Of a stretch of 64,000 bases of DNA, positions 1 to 12,436 are shown piece by piece; within the stretch, counting starts at the first letter, position 1; the number at the start of each line of letters is the position of its first letter. This DNA comes from Ananas comosus (taxonomy: Eukaryota; Streptophyta; Magnoliopsida; Poales; Bromeliaceae). The notes beneath the pieces were generated by a model, which did no database searches, was not told where the DNA came from, and worked only from the letters and a program-made list of their open reading frames with translations. The position numbers were made by a program, and so were the translations under genes. The stretch spans positions 14,542,217 to 14,606,216 of the forward strand of contig NC_033625.1 in NCBI RefSeq assembly GCF_001540865.1. The letters run 5' to 3'.

Positions 1-645
<645 letters not shown>

Positions 646-2035
646 GTGCGTTCGGACATGCCATATCACCTCATCCGAAGGTAGCTCAGTTTCTTTCAGT
701 CAAATTCCGACTGCTGGAAAACGAGTGCTTTTTAGGTGATTCTTTTTTTTTTTTTTTTTTTCTTTTCCTGTGTTTTAGAAATGACTTGAATTTTCATGTG
801 CTTCTCTTCGAAGAGCCGAGTTGCCTTTTCTTCTGCTTTCGGTAGTAATTGGAGTACTGCGATTTTGTTAAAATGAAAAATTCATCTCATTCCTTTCTCG
901 CCTTTACGATCTTGACGCCGATTGTTGTGCTATATTAACTCGAAGTTCCTTGATATTATCCTTCACAGTGATGGTCTAAGGTTCGATTTTATTTGCCTCT
1001 ACTAAAGTTTACCATCTTATGTTTTGGCAAATCATGCTTTTTGAAAAAGTAGAAGAGAAAATAGTAGTAGGACTTTTCTTGTTATTACTGTTGTGGAAGT
1101 GTTCTGTGTATATGCATAGAAAATCAACCTAGAAGTGAACCTGCTGTGTCATTGTTAGGTTTAGGCATATTTAGTTTTGTGTGTGTGTGTAAAACCACTT
1201 TTCCCTTTTAATATTTTCTGGTGGATATTTCTCTTGTGGAATTGTTTGTGCAACACTGCAACTTAATATAAGGTTATTGCATTATTATTATTATTATTAT
1301 TATTATCATATCACTCCTTACTATTGAGTTTGGGGGAAAATTAATTTTCTTGCGTTATATTTTTCTATTGTCGTGGAATTGAAATTTTCTCAGTTTTGCA
1401 CTTTTGTTTCACAAAAAGTGAATGCCATAAGCACTAGAGATGTTGGAGGGGTTAATATTATGTTAATTTTTTTTCTTTTCTTTTTTTTTGGTAATTGGCT
1501 TTTGTTTGGAATGGATCAAAGTCAATTATGGTGTTTTAGGGAGTTTAAATTTCGATCGAAAATGAAGTTACGGTGAACTACACAACAGAAGTGGGCATTT
1601 ACAGTTGAAAGTTTGCGGTAACTTCATTTTCGGTCCAAAATTAAACTCTCCAATCTATTATATAGGGTAATTAATTTCGGCCCAATTAATTATGAAATGA
1701 AAGGCTAGAAAAAAAGTTAATGAAATATTAATTTATTTTTTATAATTTTAGTTTTTATGTTATTTAATTTTTTATTAAATAATAGTAAAATTAGATAAAT
1801 CTTTAATTTTATACCTATATAAATAAATAATGAAAAAAAAAATTTATTTTAATTATTTGAATTATTTGAAAGTCTATTTCGTTTTGAACCTGTTCTTATT
1901 CAATGAAATAAATACTGCATCACGAAAGAAATTATATTTTAAAATTGCGCTCATGTTTAGCTACAGCTGAAGCACGTGCTTTAAACTTTTTCATAGCTAG
2001 TGATAGTGTTAACACTATAATTTAAAAAAAAAAAA
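646..2035. other. 3' flank of RPL11 and AT-rich spacer
   Basis: Probable RPL11 3' UTR in the first few hundred bases, with a T-run at about 742-760. A TTA trinucleotide microsatellite lies at about 1283-1306. The short ORFs here have no coding character, and no other gene was recognised. Confidence 0.5.
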
Positions 2036-2594
2036 AAACTTCAAATACCACCTCTGTAGTTTCGTATTTTTTTACTTTAGCATTCTGTGATTTAAAGTGA
2101 GGTTTCGCACTATCTCATTTTAGTACCTTGTGGTTAAGAATGCATTTCGTACTTTCTCATTTTAGTATCTTGTGGTTTAAAATGCATCAATTTAGTACCA
2201 TGTGGTTTCATTTTTCTGTTTTTATCAGTTTCTTTGTTAATATTTTATTAAATTATATACAAAAAACTTCAGATATTTTATTTAGGTTTATTGAATATTT
2301 ACTTTATTATCCTTTATTTTTAACTTTGTATTGATTTTTTTTCCTCCGTTAATATTTTGTTAAATTATGTACAAAAAACTTCAAATACCTTACTTAGATT
2401 TATCGAATATTCACTTTAGTACCCTTTAATTTTAATTCTGTCATTGATTTAACGAAACAAAAAGTTAAATGAATAATAAAAAGAGAAAAACGAAACCATA
2501 TGGTACTAACTTGATACAATTTCAACCATAGGGTACTGAAATAAGAAAGTGCGAAACCACAGGGGCAAACTTGATACATTTGAAGTTTACCCTA
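2036..2594. repeat. Foldback repeat family R, copy 1
   Basis: Inverted-repeat element. The left end reads AACTTCAAATACCACCTCTG and the right end, read in reverse, gives TAAACTTCAAATG. Both arms carry recurring phrases such as TTTAGTACCNTGTGGTTTAAA and AAAGTGTATCAA. The interior holds a second partial copy of the arm (about 2341-2470). The same family recurs at 4624, 6206, 12437, 21170, 21420, 38612 and 58999. It is non-coding and probably a nonautonomous DNA transposon; the superfamily was not determined. Confidence 0.75.
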
Positions 2595-3423
2595 AAAAAA
2601 AATATACATGTTTTCATTCTAATTTTATTTTATCGTAATACCAAATTACTCCTTAATTAACTTCAAAATAAAAATGCTTTTACAGATAGCTTCTATCTAA
2701 ATAACATTTTTGTAAACAATTATGAAAAAATAAAAAAAGAAATTCATTTGCAGTCAAACTTATGAATTCGTAGAAAACTAGCAATGTACCCGCTTTACAG
2801 CGGATGCGATTTTTAAGTTCATAATTATTATATTATATTACATTATACGTTATATAAAATTACTTAATAGAGTCAAATTGATAGAAGTACTAATTTTTAT
2901 ATATATATATATATTTCTTATTTGGAGAGAGAGAAGAGAATAATTAAGTAAAAGTTAAAGTAAGAGAGAGAGAGCGCATTGTCAAACTTTCAAATATAAT
3001 GTATTTTACTCATAATTTAAAAAAATAAAAATTAAAGATTTTTAAAAATGTATAATTACTAAATTAAAGTTTAAAATTATTTTAAGTATTCATATCTTTT
3101 GTTTGGAGAAAGAGAGAAAAGAGAGTATTAAATTGAAAATTATTAACATGCACATTTCTCCATGAAAGAGAAAAAGAGAAAAAAAAAGGTATGGATATTA
3201 AATTAAATAAAAATTAAGTAAGAGAGAGTACATATTTTGTAAAAAAGAGAAAGATACGACGAAGACGTTGTGTTACATTAAAAAAATTATCTTCTTTATC
3301 GATCCAATTGAAATAGAATATATTCATGACCTACACTATAGAAGAAGTACCCAATATTTTCATTGCCAATTCATGACGTATTGGATCCAGTTTACAATAT
3401 TACGCATGATGCTCCTAAAAATC
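2595..3423. other. AT-rich spacer
   Basis: Very AT-rich sequence with short AG-repeat patches (2925-2975, 3110-3235) and a TA run near 2900. No gene, RNA gene or clear transposon end was seen. Confidence 0.5.
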
Positions 3424-3934
3424 AATTATAAACAATTCAAAAATTAAGATTTAATTTATTGATTATATTTTATAATATTTGAAATATTTATGTATTAAAA
3501 ATTATAAACTTTAAATATATTTATTAAAGTAAAATTATATATATTTTTTTGATTTGATCTACGATGCACCATATGCATGAAATACACCAAATCGACGCCT
3601 GTCCCACAAACAAAAATCCCACACGGACTTTAGTATATAATAATTGTCGTAGAAAATTATGTGTAAGCAACTCTTATCCTTTTCTTTTTTATTTTATGCC
3701 ACGTGGCGCTCAGACGTGCGTCCAACTCGTCCAAACGAGATACATGGTCGGACTCTTTCCGAGGTTTCGTTAACACGTTCCCGTGCGGGGCCCACATGAT
3801 GTTTGTGACGTGTCCTGTGTGGGCCCCGCGTGAGCTTTGAGATGGCACTCTGATGGCCACGTATACCACTTATGGCGCACGTTAGGACACATTCAAATTG
3901 TACCCCAAAGTATTCCCTTTTTCCGTACTATTTA

Positions 3935-4166
3935 GACTTTGTTTAGGATTGCGGGGAGATTGCGTTACCTGCGGTGAGAAACGACGATGGAAAAATACCT
4001 CGTTTGTTTCCATACGTAATATTGCGTTCCGCATATCGCGATGAGTTGATTATGATATATTTTTCGCGGTCCCACCGGAAAACACAGAAGCATCTCCCTA
4101 TATGCTTTTTTTCTCAACTCCATTTTATCTAATAGCGTTAGATAAATCTCAATACCAAACTAAGCC
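3935..4166. mobile_element. Tourist-like MITE (PIF/Harbinger type)
   Basis: A 232-bp element flanked by TTA on both sides (3932-3934 and 4167-4169). Imperfect terminal inverted repeats begin GACTTTGTTTAGGATTG, and GGCTTAGTTTGGTATTG when read from the right end. A TTA target duplication and a GTTTGG-type end are typical of Tourist-like elements. Its duplicate is at 5531-5761 and an inverted relative is at 23403-23631. Confidence 0.7.
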
Positions 4167-4623
4167 TTAGTGCGATTCATGAGGGTTATGAGTTGGATTA
4201 TTTAGCACCAATCTTAGATTACAAAAAAAAATGTGGGTCTATATGTGTTCAATTATAATTTGATATTGAAAAGTATAAAAAATAAAAAATTATTACTGAA
4301 CTAATCTTGAAAACTTATGACACTCGTAATTAATTCATACAGTAAAACGAAATAACATAACTGCTAAATTCGTATATGCGAACTAATGACTTTGTCTTAT
4401 GCCGAGATAATGTTAGCAATAACTAACACCGAATTGATCTTTTATTTACACACATTTTATAGCTTTGTCCCTGATAATTTTATTAAGGTTTAAAGTAAGA
4501 AACACTTTTGTGGGTACGTTTTGGGGTACGCGAAACATGCTCCAAACACACCACACACCCGGTGGGCCCTAGAAGGTACCCGAAGGTGTCCCCAAACCAT
4601 TTAAAATTAAAATTAAATTAAAA

Positions 4624-4978
4624 AAAACTTCAAATTACACCTCTATGATTTCACACTTTCTCATTTAGTATCTTATAGTTTAAAGTATATCAACTTTTTA
4701 TTCTGTGATTTTATTTTTATCTTTTTATTATCGATTCTACTAATTTTTTTATTAAATTAATGACAAAGTTAAAACTAATCGGTATTAAAGTGAATATTCG
4801 ATAAACGTAGATGAGGTATCTGAAGTTTTTTGTATATAATTTAATGAAATATTAACGAAAATGGTGACGAAAAGATAAAAATGAAATCACGGGATATTAA
4901 CTTGTTACACTTTAAATTACAAAGTATTAAAGTAAAAAAATAGAAAATTATAGGGGTGGTTTCTAAAGTTTACCCTAA
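4624..4978. repeat. Foldback repeat family R, copy 2
   Basis: Starts AACTTCAAATTACACCTCTATG and ends with GGTTTCTAAAGTTTACCC; the arms are inverted repeats of each other. Part of the 1.6-kb duplication, so it is paired with copy 3 at 6206-6562. Confidence 0.75.
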
Positions 4979-5017
4979 ATTAAAACCACATCTCTCTCTA
5001 TATATACACACACGCAC

Positions 5018-5018
5018 N
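5018..5018. other. Single ambiguous base (N) at the duplication junction
   Basis: The only N in the window. It lies exactly between the end of duplication copy 1 (a CA/TA microsatellite) and the first base of copy 2, which points to an assembly join or closed gap here. Confidence 0.95.
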
Positions 5019-5530
5019 AATTATAAACAATTCAAAAATTAAGATTTAATTTATTGATTATATTTTATAATATTTGAAATATTTATGTATTAAAAATTAT
5101 AAACTTTAAATACATTTATTAAAGTAAAATTATATATTTTTTTTGACTTGATCTACGATGCACCAGATATATGAAATACACCAAATGGACACCTGTCCCA
5201 CAAACAAAAATCCCACACGGACTTTAGTATATAGTAATGGCCGTAGAAAATTATGTGTAAGCAACTCTTATCCTTTTCTTCTTTTTTTTTTGTACCACGT
5301 GGCGCTCAGACGTGCGTCCAACTCGTCCGAACGAGATACATGGTCGGACTCTTTCCGAGGTTTCGTTAACACGTTCCCGTGCGGGGCCCACATGATGTTT
5401 GTGACGTGTCCTGTGTGGGCCCCGCGTGAGCTTTGAGATGGCACTCTGATGGCCACGTATACCACTTATGGCGCACGTTAGGACACATTCAAATTGTACC
5501 CCAAAGTATTCCCTTTCTCCGTACTATTTA

Positions 5531-5761
5531 GACTTCGTTTAGGATTGCTGGGAGAATGCGTTACGTGCGGTGAGAAACGACGATGGAAAAATACCTCGTT
5601 TGTTTCCATACGTAATATTGCGTTCCGCATATCGCGATGAGTCGATTATGATATATTTTTCGCGGTCTCACCGGAGAACGCAGAAGCATCTCCCTATATA
5701 CTTTTTTCTCAACTCCATTTTATCTAATAGCGTTAGATAAATCTCAATACCAAACTAAGCC
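5531..5761. mobile_element. Tourist-like MITE, duplicate copy
   Basis: Flanked by TTA at 5528-5530 and 5762-5764, with the same terminal repeats as 3935-4166. It was copied as part of the larger duplication, not by independent insertion, because the flanks are also duplicated. Confidence 0.7.
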
Positions 5762-6205
5762 TTAGTGCGATTCATGAGGATTATGAGTTGGATTATTTAG
5801 CACCAATCTTAGATTATAAAAAAAATGTGGGTCCGTACATGTTCAATTATAATTTGATATTGAAAAGTATAAAAAATAAAAAATTATTACTGAACTAATC
5901 TTGAAAACTTATGACACTCGTAATTAATTCATACAGTGAAACGAAATAACATAACTACTAAATTCGTATATGCGAACTAATGACTTTGTCTTATGCCGAG
6001 ATAATGTTAGCAATAACTAACACTGAATTGATTTTTAATTTACACATATCTTATCGCTTTGTCCCTAATAATTTTAAAGTGAGAAACACTTTTGTGGGTA
6101 CGTTTTGGAGTACGCGAAACATGCTCCAAACACACCACACACCCGGTGGGCCCTAGAAGGTACCCGAAGGTGTCCCCAAACCATTTAAAATTAAAATTAA
6201 ATTAA

Positions 6206-6562
6206 AAAAAACTTCAAATTACACCTCTATGGTTTCACAGTTTTTCATTTTAGTATCTTATAGTTTAAAGTATATCAACTTTCTGTTCTGTGATTTTATT
6301 TTATCTTTTTATTATCGATTCTACTAATTTTTTTATTAAATTAATGATAAAGTTAAAACCAATCGGTATTAAAGTGAATATTCGATAAACGTAGATGAGG
6401 TATCTGAAGTTTTTTGTATATAATTTAATGAAATATTAACGAAAAAGGTGACGAAAAGATAAAAATGAAATCACAGGATATTAATTTGGTACACTTTAAA
6501 TTATAAAGTATTAAAGTAAAAAATAGAAAATTATAGGGGTGGTTTTTAAAGTTTATCCTAAA
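6206..6562. repeat. Foldback repeat family R, copy 3
   Basis: Counterpart of copy 2 inside the second 1.6-kb duplicate. It starts AACTTCAAATTACACCTCTATG and ends in GGTTTTTAAAGTTTATCC. Confidence 0.75.
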
Positions 6563-6565
6563 TTA

Positions 6566-6573
6566 AAACCGTA

Positions 6574-6607
<34 letters not shown>

Positions 6608-6710
6608 CACACACGAAGCCTCTCTCTCTCTCTCCTCCCCTTGTACACTCACAAGTAGAGGGAGAAACTCATTGAGCTCCACGAAGAGAGAGAGAGAGAG
6701 AGACGAGGAC
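6566..6710 (+). promoter_or_regulatory. CT/TA/GA microsatellite leader of the stress-protein gene
   Basis: A CT run at about 6570-6591 passes into a TA run (6591-6606), which could serve as a TATA element. More CT (6620-6637) and GA (6686-6706) follow, right up to the ATG at 6721. The layout fits a core promoter and 5' leader, but the transcription start cannot be fixed from sequence. Confidence 0.4.
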
Positions 6711-6720
6711 GAGGACGACG

Positions 6721-9700
6721 ATGGAGGGGGAGGCGACGAGGATCATGGTGGGGGTGAACGAGTCGTCGTTGAAGGGGTACCCCCACCCCTCCATCAGCTC
6801 CCGCACCGCGTTCGAGTGGACCCTCGCGAAGATCGTGCGATCCAACGCGCCCGGGTTCAAGCTCCTCTTCCTCCACGTCCAGGTCCCCGATGAGGACGGT
6901 GCGTATCCCTAATCGCGATATGGATCTCTCTGATCCAGTTTTTTTGGTGTTCTAGGGTTTTTGTTTGCGGTTGATTTTGACACCGATTTTGGCCATTGGT
7001 GTTGATTTAGGGTTTTGATTTGGTTAGGACATGTTTGGTTGGAGAAATTTGGGTTTGGAATGGGAATTGGAGTTGGACCCCTTTACGATTCCCATGCGAG
7101 GGTGGAATGGAGTCGAATCTCATTTTTGAGGTGGGATTTGAAATGTTCATGTCAATTCCTGTTCCCGTTGTGAGCTTAACGAACCAATGGCATTGATTAT
7201 TCCCATTACCATTCCGATAATTCTGATTCCGGTCGCAGACCAAACATGCCATAGGTGGCTTCGGAATGGGAATGATATGGCAAATTGTGCTGTGAGGCAC
7301 GAATTTTGAATGTAGTCTCAGGAAAAAAAACCATTTTGATGTTGTTGTATCAAGGGAGTAAGAATATTAAAGAAGCCAGTAGAGAAGAGAAACAGTAAAA
7401 ATGTTCAGTTCGGGGTGTCGAAGAGAATCATAGTATCTATATATATACGCATGTAAGGAAATTGGTTAATTGAATGTTGATAATTAAAATTCCATTGTTA
7501 TTTAAACTCTTGCCCTAAAATTTTTCCTGATAATGTCCTTGGTTCGCCAAAATATTTTGCTTGCTATCAAATACTGAAATTTGGGTCAGCATCATCCCAA
7601 ACCATACTTAAATGGCTAAAAATGTATATGGCACTTTGCTAAATGTGGATTGTAAATCGTGATTTCTTGTTGTACATATACATTTATGGTGTGTGACTAT
7701 ATACCTATATATGTAAATGGTTATATTCGTTAGTAACAATAATCACTTTTATCGACATTTTCCTATATTTTACTATTTTTGTCTCTCTGGTTCATCACAC
7801 ACTTTAAGCTGAAAACTATCAATGCGAAGTTCCTGATTCTAGATAGTGTTCAAAAAGTAGCTAAGCCGCCAAAAGAAAAGTTAGATTTGTTCCCACCAAA
7901 GCTGGATTAAACTGTGAAGCTGGTGATAATTTCTTTGTGCAAATAGAACTAAAGCCTGCTTTTAGAAAGCAAGCATGGTTTTGGGCATTTGTTCGACCTG
8001 TTTTTGTGTTGATGCAGCTCTGGGTATTCCTGTAGATGCTGTGTTCACCATAGTACGTCATTCATATACTGTTATTGGACTCCATTTAGTGATATCAAAA
8101 CACACACGTCTACGGCAGTTATTTGGGATCAATTTGACGGGCATTATAATACCTTTGCTTCCTGTCTTGAATAAGATTTTTGTGAAAGCAAGTGCTAGCT
8201 TGTCTTGCCGCTTGGCTCCTTAAATCTCATTCCATCTCTACCTCTCTCCCTCTCTCTGCACCTTCTACATGAATAAAATAACTTCTTTTAGTTGGCTTGG
8301 TTTTCAGTGAATGGTCTTTAGGGCATTTTGTGCAACAAACTGGTTGAATAGTTTTTTCACACTTCTCAAGGTCATTGTTTATTATACATGAGGACTATTT
8401 TGTAGCACATTTGTGCACATCAAAATAAAATACTTACAGGATGATCTAATGGATCGACAGAGATGTTCTGATGTTCTTTTGCTGAGTTTGGCTTACATTT
8501 CTGACTTCTATATTTCATGATTGAAGCATCCCTTCCCTATTTATTAGGAATGTCTATCATGTTACAGTGAACGAATAGTTTCATTGTAATTCCCAGCTTT
8601 AGCAATCCCAAATTATTGCCAATTTACAGGGGTTCCTCTCTTTATTAGTCATATACTGCACCTACTAGTGCCCACATTTTCCTTGATATTCTAGTTTGGT
8701 AAATAGCTTCAAACTTCCGTAATTGCTGCTTGGTTTTCTATTGTGATGAATAGTTTCGAACCTTTCTAAGACTTTAAACTGCTGCTTGAATCTCCCCCTT
8801 ACTTTTTGGATGATTTAGTGATTCCACACCTGTGAAACCTTATGCTAGCCTGATTTTTGGTTTTCCATCAATGAGCGTGGTGAATTTGTGGACCATCTCT
8901 TTTTCACTGTGTGCATAAATTTTAGATATGCTGTCACTACTAACACTCTTTATGTCGTTTTTGTTGTGAACAAAAGCATTTGATGACATGGACAGTATCT
9001 ATGCGTCTCCTGATGACTTCAAGAGAATAAATCACAGGGACAAGATAAGAGGGCTTCACTTGCTGGAGTACTTTGTAAATCGCTGTCACCAAATTGGGGT
9101 AATTGATATTGATCAAATCTTCTGGCAATTTCTTTCGAATGGTTTAGCATTTGCTTTTTGGTCTTATCCATTAGAACGGCGATGCTAGTGGTTTTAAACT
9201 TTTTTACTTTTGCTCGACAGTTGAACTGCGAAGCATGGATCAAAAGGGGTGACCCAAAGGAAGTTATCTGCAGCGAGGTGAAGCGAGTCCACCCTGATAT
9301 GTTGGTTCTCGGATGTCGTGGCCTCGGACCTTTCCAAAGGTATCATAACGGCTTAAATTTCTTTGATGTGCTTTTAACACCTTCCAAACTATCGTGCTAG
9401 CTTAGAAGTTTGTATAACGCCAATGTGTCTATTTTGGTTGCGGATGGATTGCTGTCAATTTTCTTTAAATTCAAAGCCTGTTTGTTGCTTCCTTTTTCCC
9501 CCCCCCCTCCAAATCTTAGGCTATATTGCCACAGGAGATGAATGGTTTGAATTATGCTTTGTACTCTCTACACAAGCATATAGAACGTTTTCAGTTACTT
9601 GAATACCCTTGGAATACTCTTTAGTAACTTACGGTGACAATTCGGTTGGTGCATATGTGATTATAGGATCATTGAACTAGAACACACTACTGCAAATTTA

Positions 9701-10435
9701 CTGGAACATAGTCCTCTTGCTTGGCAAACTGTGTTCAACCTATTGTTTATATTCCTTTTTAGGATAAGCTTCACAAAATGGCCCTATGGTATAGCGCGTT
9801 TTTACGCCGGAGCCCCAACGTGTCATCCTAATCATTTAGTTGTGTGCTAAGGTTGCTACTACGGTTTTCGTAGGAACCTTTTTATGGGCCTTGGAAGAAT
9901 TTGGGTACGTATTGTGTCTGGGTTGGGTTTCGATAAAAGCCCGTTAAGAAAACTTGAATCCTCTAATGGGTTGCAAGTCAAGTTTAGGTTAAAACCCGAC
10001 CCGACGAAAAAGTGATCAATATATATCCCAAATGGGAAAGTAGAACTACAATTATGTTCTCATTTTAAGCTGTGTTCATTTCTAGAAAATGCTACCACTG
10101 CAGAAATTGCTGTTAAAATTAGTCTGACGCAAAATTTCAATCAGCATATATATATTTATGCTGCATGAAGGTGCTATTTAATATTTATGTGAAATTTTTC
10201 GTTCACTACAACCGTACGCTACAACCCTAAAGTCGTTGATACTTCATTTTTATTTTTTTTTTTTTTTACTATTTCCCTGTAAAAGAACTAGCCACTTACC
10301 AGTTACAACTATTTTATGCTATCCAGGGTTTTCGTGGGGACGGTCAGCGAGTTCTGTGCGAAGCACGCCGATTGCCCCGTGATCACCATCAAACGCAAGG
10401 CCAATGAAGCTCCACAAGATCCCGTCGATGATTGA
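6721..10435 (+). CDS. Universal stress protein A-like protein, 4 exons
   Basis: Cytosolic nucleotide-binding USP-fold protein of about 175 residues, of the plant USPA-like group that includes Arabidopsis At3g01520. CDS exons are 6721-6898, 8977-9098, 9221-9339 and 10327-10435; all joins keep frame with GT-AG introns. Exon 1 starts MEGEATRIMVGVNESSLKGY and ends ...VPDED; exon 2 gives FDDMDSIYASPDDFK and DKIRGLHLLEYFVNRC; exon 3 gives GDPKEVICSEVKRVHPDMLV; exon 4 ends EAPQDPVDD. The ATP-binding signature G-2X-G-9X-G-T is intact across the exon 3/4 join (GCRG, then LGPFQRVFV, then GT), so nucleotide binding is expected. The start is the first ATG after the CT/GA leader and matches the family's usual N-terminus. 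Intron 1 (2.1 kb) carries a MITE. The promoter lies in the duplicated 1.6-kb block. Its 3' end converges on the membrane-protein gene at 10698. Confidence 0.93.
7027..7250. mobile_element. MITE in intron 1 of the stress-protein gene
   Basis: Ends read GGACATGTTTGGTTGG on the left and, reversed, GGCATGTTTGGTCTGC on the right, with GGAATGGGAAT-type inverted phrases inside. The left flank is TTA and the right flank is ATA, so the target duplication is imperfect. Probably Tourist-like and non-coding. Confidence 0.5.
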
Positions 10436-10697
10436 TCCTTCCACGATGATCAAAATCAAGTCGTCGCTTACTCCGTAATGTACAAAAATATATCATTTTT
10501 ACCGCAATGCTTCGAACTAGAAAAACATGGAAAAGAAGGTAAAACAAAAAAAAAATAAAACCGAACAAACTAAAACTAGTAGACATGGACTCTGAATGGG
10601 TTGGCGATCGCTTGGTTGGTTATGTGTAACCGTGCGAGGAACGGCATATACGACTTTTTAAGTTGTTTTTCTTTTTTTGGAATTCGTTTTTCGCATC

Positions 10698-11189
10698 TCA
10701 TGTACTTGGTTTTGCTTGCTTGAATGTGGTGGAGTCGACTGCTCCAATCTTCTTTCCTCCGATTTCCGGATAATTCATCGTATAATTTTTGCCGCCGCCG
10801 CCGCCGCCGCCGTATTTTTTGTCTTCTTTGGCTTGTTTTTCTCTGACAGGTTTGGCCGCCGGAAACACGATCTCGTAGCACCCGTCTTCGATGTCGCCTT
10901 TGGCGGCGAGGAATCCCCGGGGCAGCGGCGGCAGCGGCCTCGGCCTCGGGCTCTCCATCGCCTCCTCTCGCCTCCCGTCGTAGGACCCGCGCGGCGGCAG
11001 ATCACGCTTCGCCTGGCGCTTGCACATTCGGCGGGCGCAGAGCCGCCCGACGACGCAGGCGACGGTCGCGAGCACCGCGATCACGGCGAGCACGACGAAC
11101 ACCGGGCCGAACGACTCCCTGGGGCTCGGAGACGCCGCCGCGGCCGGGACCGACTGCGGGTAAATCGTCGGCTCGGCGATAGAAGACAT
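10698..11189 (-). CDS. Small single-pass membrane protein of unknown function
   Basis: Intact single-exon frame of 163 residues. I do not recognise a named family. Residues about 27-50 form one clear transmembrane helix (FGPVFVVLAVIAVLATVACV), followed at once by a basic, Cys-containing stretch (RLCARRMCKRQAKR), so by the positive-inside rule the C-terminal part should face the cytosol. Residues 1-26 are Pro/Ala/Ser-rich with no separate signal peptide. The cytosolic tail has a Pro-rich segment, a DIEDGCYEIVFP motif, and a Gly run of about seven encoded by a GCC-type trinucleotide repeat at 10791-10812. High GC and an uninterrupted frame against an AT-rich background support a real gene; the opposite-strand frame of 221 residues over the same bases looks like a shadow. 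It converges on the stress-protein gene (263 bases between stops). An AC microsatellite at about 11200-11215 precedes the ATG. Confidence 0.75.
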   Translation of the reverse strand: MSSIAEPTIYPQSVPAAAASPSPRESFGPVFVVLAVIAVLATVACVVGRLCARRMCKRQAKRDLPPRGSYDGRREEAMESPRPRPLPPLPRGFLAAKGDIEDGCYEIVFPAAKPVREKQAKEDKKYGGGGGGGKNYTMNYPEIGGKKIGAVDSTTFKQAKPST

Positions 11190-11450
11190 AATGTTTTATG
11201 TGTGTGTGTGTGTGAGCTTGATGTTTATGTCTCTTTTCAAGTCTCTGAAGAGGGCTCTATAAGGGTGGTGGGTGCTTTTATTGATGAGGTAAAGTGGGTT
11301 TTGGGTCTCTCTTTTTTCGCTTTATTTGAAGGCTGGTGGTGATGATGTTCTTCTTCTTTTTGAATTCTTTCTTCTCGGGTTTGTGGGTGATCTTTGAATG
11401 CTTGGGAAGAAGAGAAAGTGTAAGGAGATGATTTGAATGCTTTGAAGAGG

Positions 11451-11488
<38 letters not shown>

Positions 11489-12312
11489 GGGTAGGAATAT
11501 TATGGTGGTACGGGATCATGTTGTTGCTTTAAGCGCATTGCGTTGGATCTAAGGAAGAGAAGGGCGTGGGGGAACGCCCTTGATTTGCATTCTCTTCTTT
11601 TAAGGAAAAAAAAAATTGAGCAATAACTTTTTTAAAAAGAAAAGTATTTTGAAAGTGAAAATAGGGGAAACCGAAAAAAAAAAAAAATCAAATATTTGGA
11701 GGAAAGAATTGCAAATAATCCATTATTTTATCTTACACTATTTAATGCAAAATATTTTATTTAGATCAGCAATGATGATGCTAAACAATGCCTTATTAAT
11801 TGTGTTTGGAAAGTATATTTCATGATTTGACATGTGATTATGCAACAAATCAGATCACACTCTGGCACATCACATCAGATTGTAACAAGAGTCGTGAGGT
11901 TAAGTCACATTGAGAATGTTAAGCAAGGGGTATTTATATTGATTGAGCGATACTATAAACTTAGGATTGTCGTAGAGATTTTTTTTGTAAAACTTTTCTC
12001 TTTTTTTTTTTGTGGGGGTGATGGGAGAGTCATTAGTACGGCCCAGCAAGATGCTGAAAAAATCCAGTAAGCTTCTTTCTTTTGATTTTTTCTGTTTTTT
12101 TAAATTCTTTTTAACCCCACCCCAACCCCATCTCCTAGACCAAGAGAACTCTTTTGTGATGGAGAAGATGTATGATCTTTCTCTTATTGTGGGTCATGGA
12201 TGATTTTCACCATTGTGTGATCCCGAGGGTGCATTGCAGATGCTTTAATTTGAAGCTCTTCTACTGTTGCTAAAAAAACAACGACGAGAACACCGAGGAG
12301 GCGCTTTTTTTT

Positions 12313-12357
<45 letters not shown>

Positions 12358-12436
12358 GCTATCGAGGGTCCCCTGTAAGAAGCGGTATCATAACATTTCA
12401 AAAAAGCCAAGAGAAAACAGAACAAAGAAAAAAAAA
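11190..12436. other. Upstream region of the membrane-protein gene and spacer
   Basis: GT microsatellites at about 11198-11213 and 11454-11487 (read as AC on the gene's strand) lie in its probable promoter or leader. A CT microsatellite lies at about 12318-12353. No further gene was seen. Confidence 0.5.

Larger units (their letters stand above)
3424..5017. repeat. 1.6-kb direct duplication, copy 1
   Basis: This block is nearly identical to 5019-6615, with scattered substitutions and small indels, and starts at the same phrase AATTATAAACAATTCAAAAA. It contains a G-box-like CCACGTGGCGC at about 3700, a GC-rich inverted repeat at 3784-3830, a Tourist-like MITE (3935-4166) and a complete copy of foldback family R (4624-4978). 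It ends in a CT/TA/CA microsatellite directly before an N. Both short ORFs in it are non-coding. Confidence 0.9.
5019..6615. repeat. 1.6-kb direct duplication, copy 2 (upstream region of the stress-protein gene)
   Basis: Second copy of 3424-5017, with the same internal order: G-box-like site, GC-rich inverted repeat, Tourist-like MITE (5531-5761), family R copy (6206-6562) and a terminal CT/TA/CA microsatellite, which is longer here (6566-6615). It ends about 105 bases before the start codon at 6721 and so is the proximal promoter of that gene. Confidence 0.9.

Noticed and set aside
2770..2820. Helitron end suggested by CTAGCAATGTACCCGC
   Set aside because: No terminal hairpin plus CTRR end could be confirmed, and a similar word near 50757 is too diverged to define the element.
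10677..11342. 221-residue plus-strand frame over the small membrane protein
   Set aside because: It is Arg/Ala-rich low-complexity translation antisense to a frame with a clear transmembrane helix; the minus-strand gene is more plausible.
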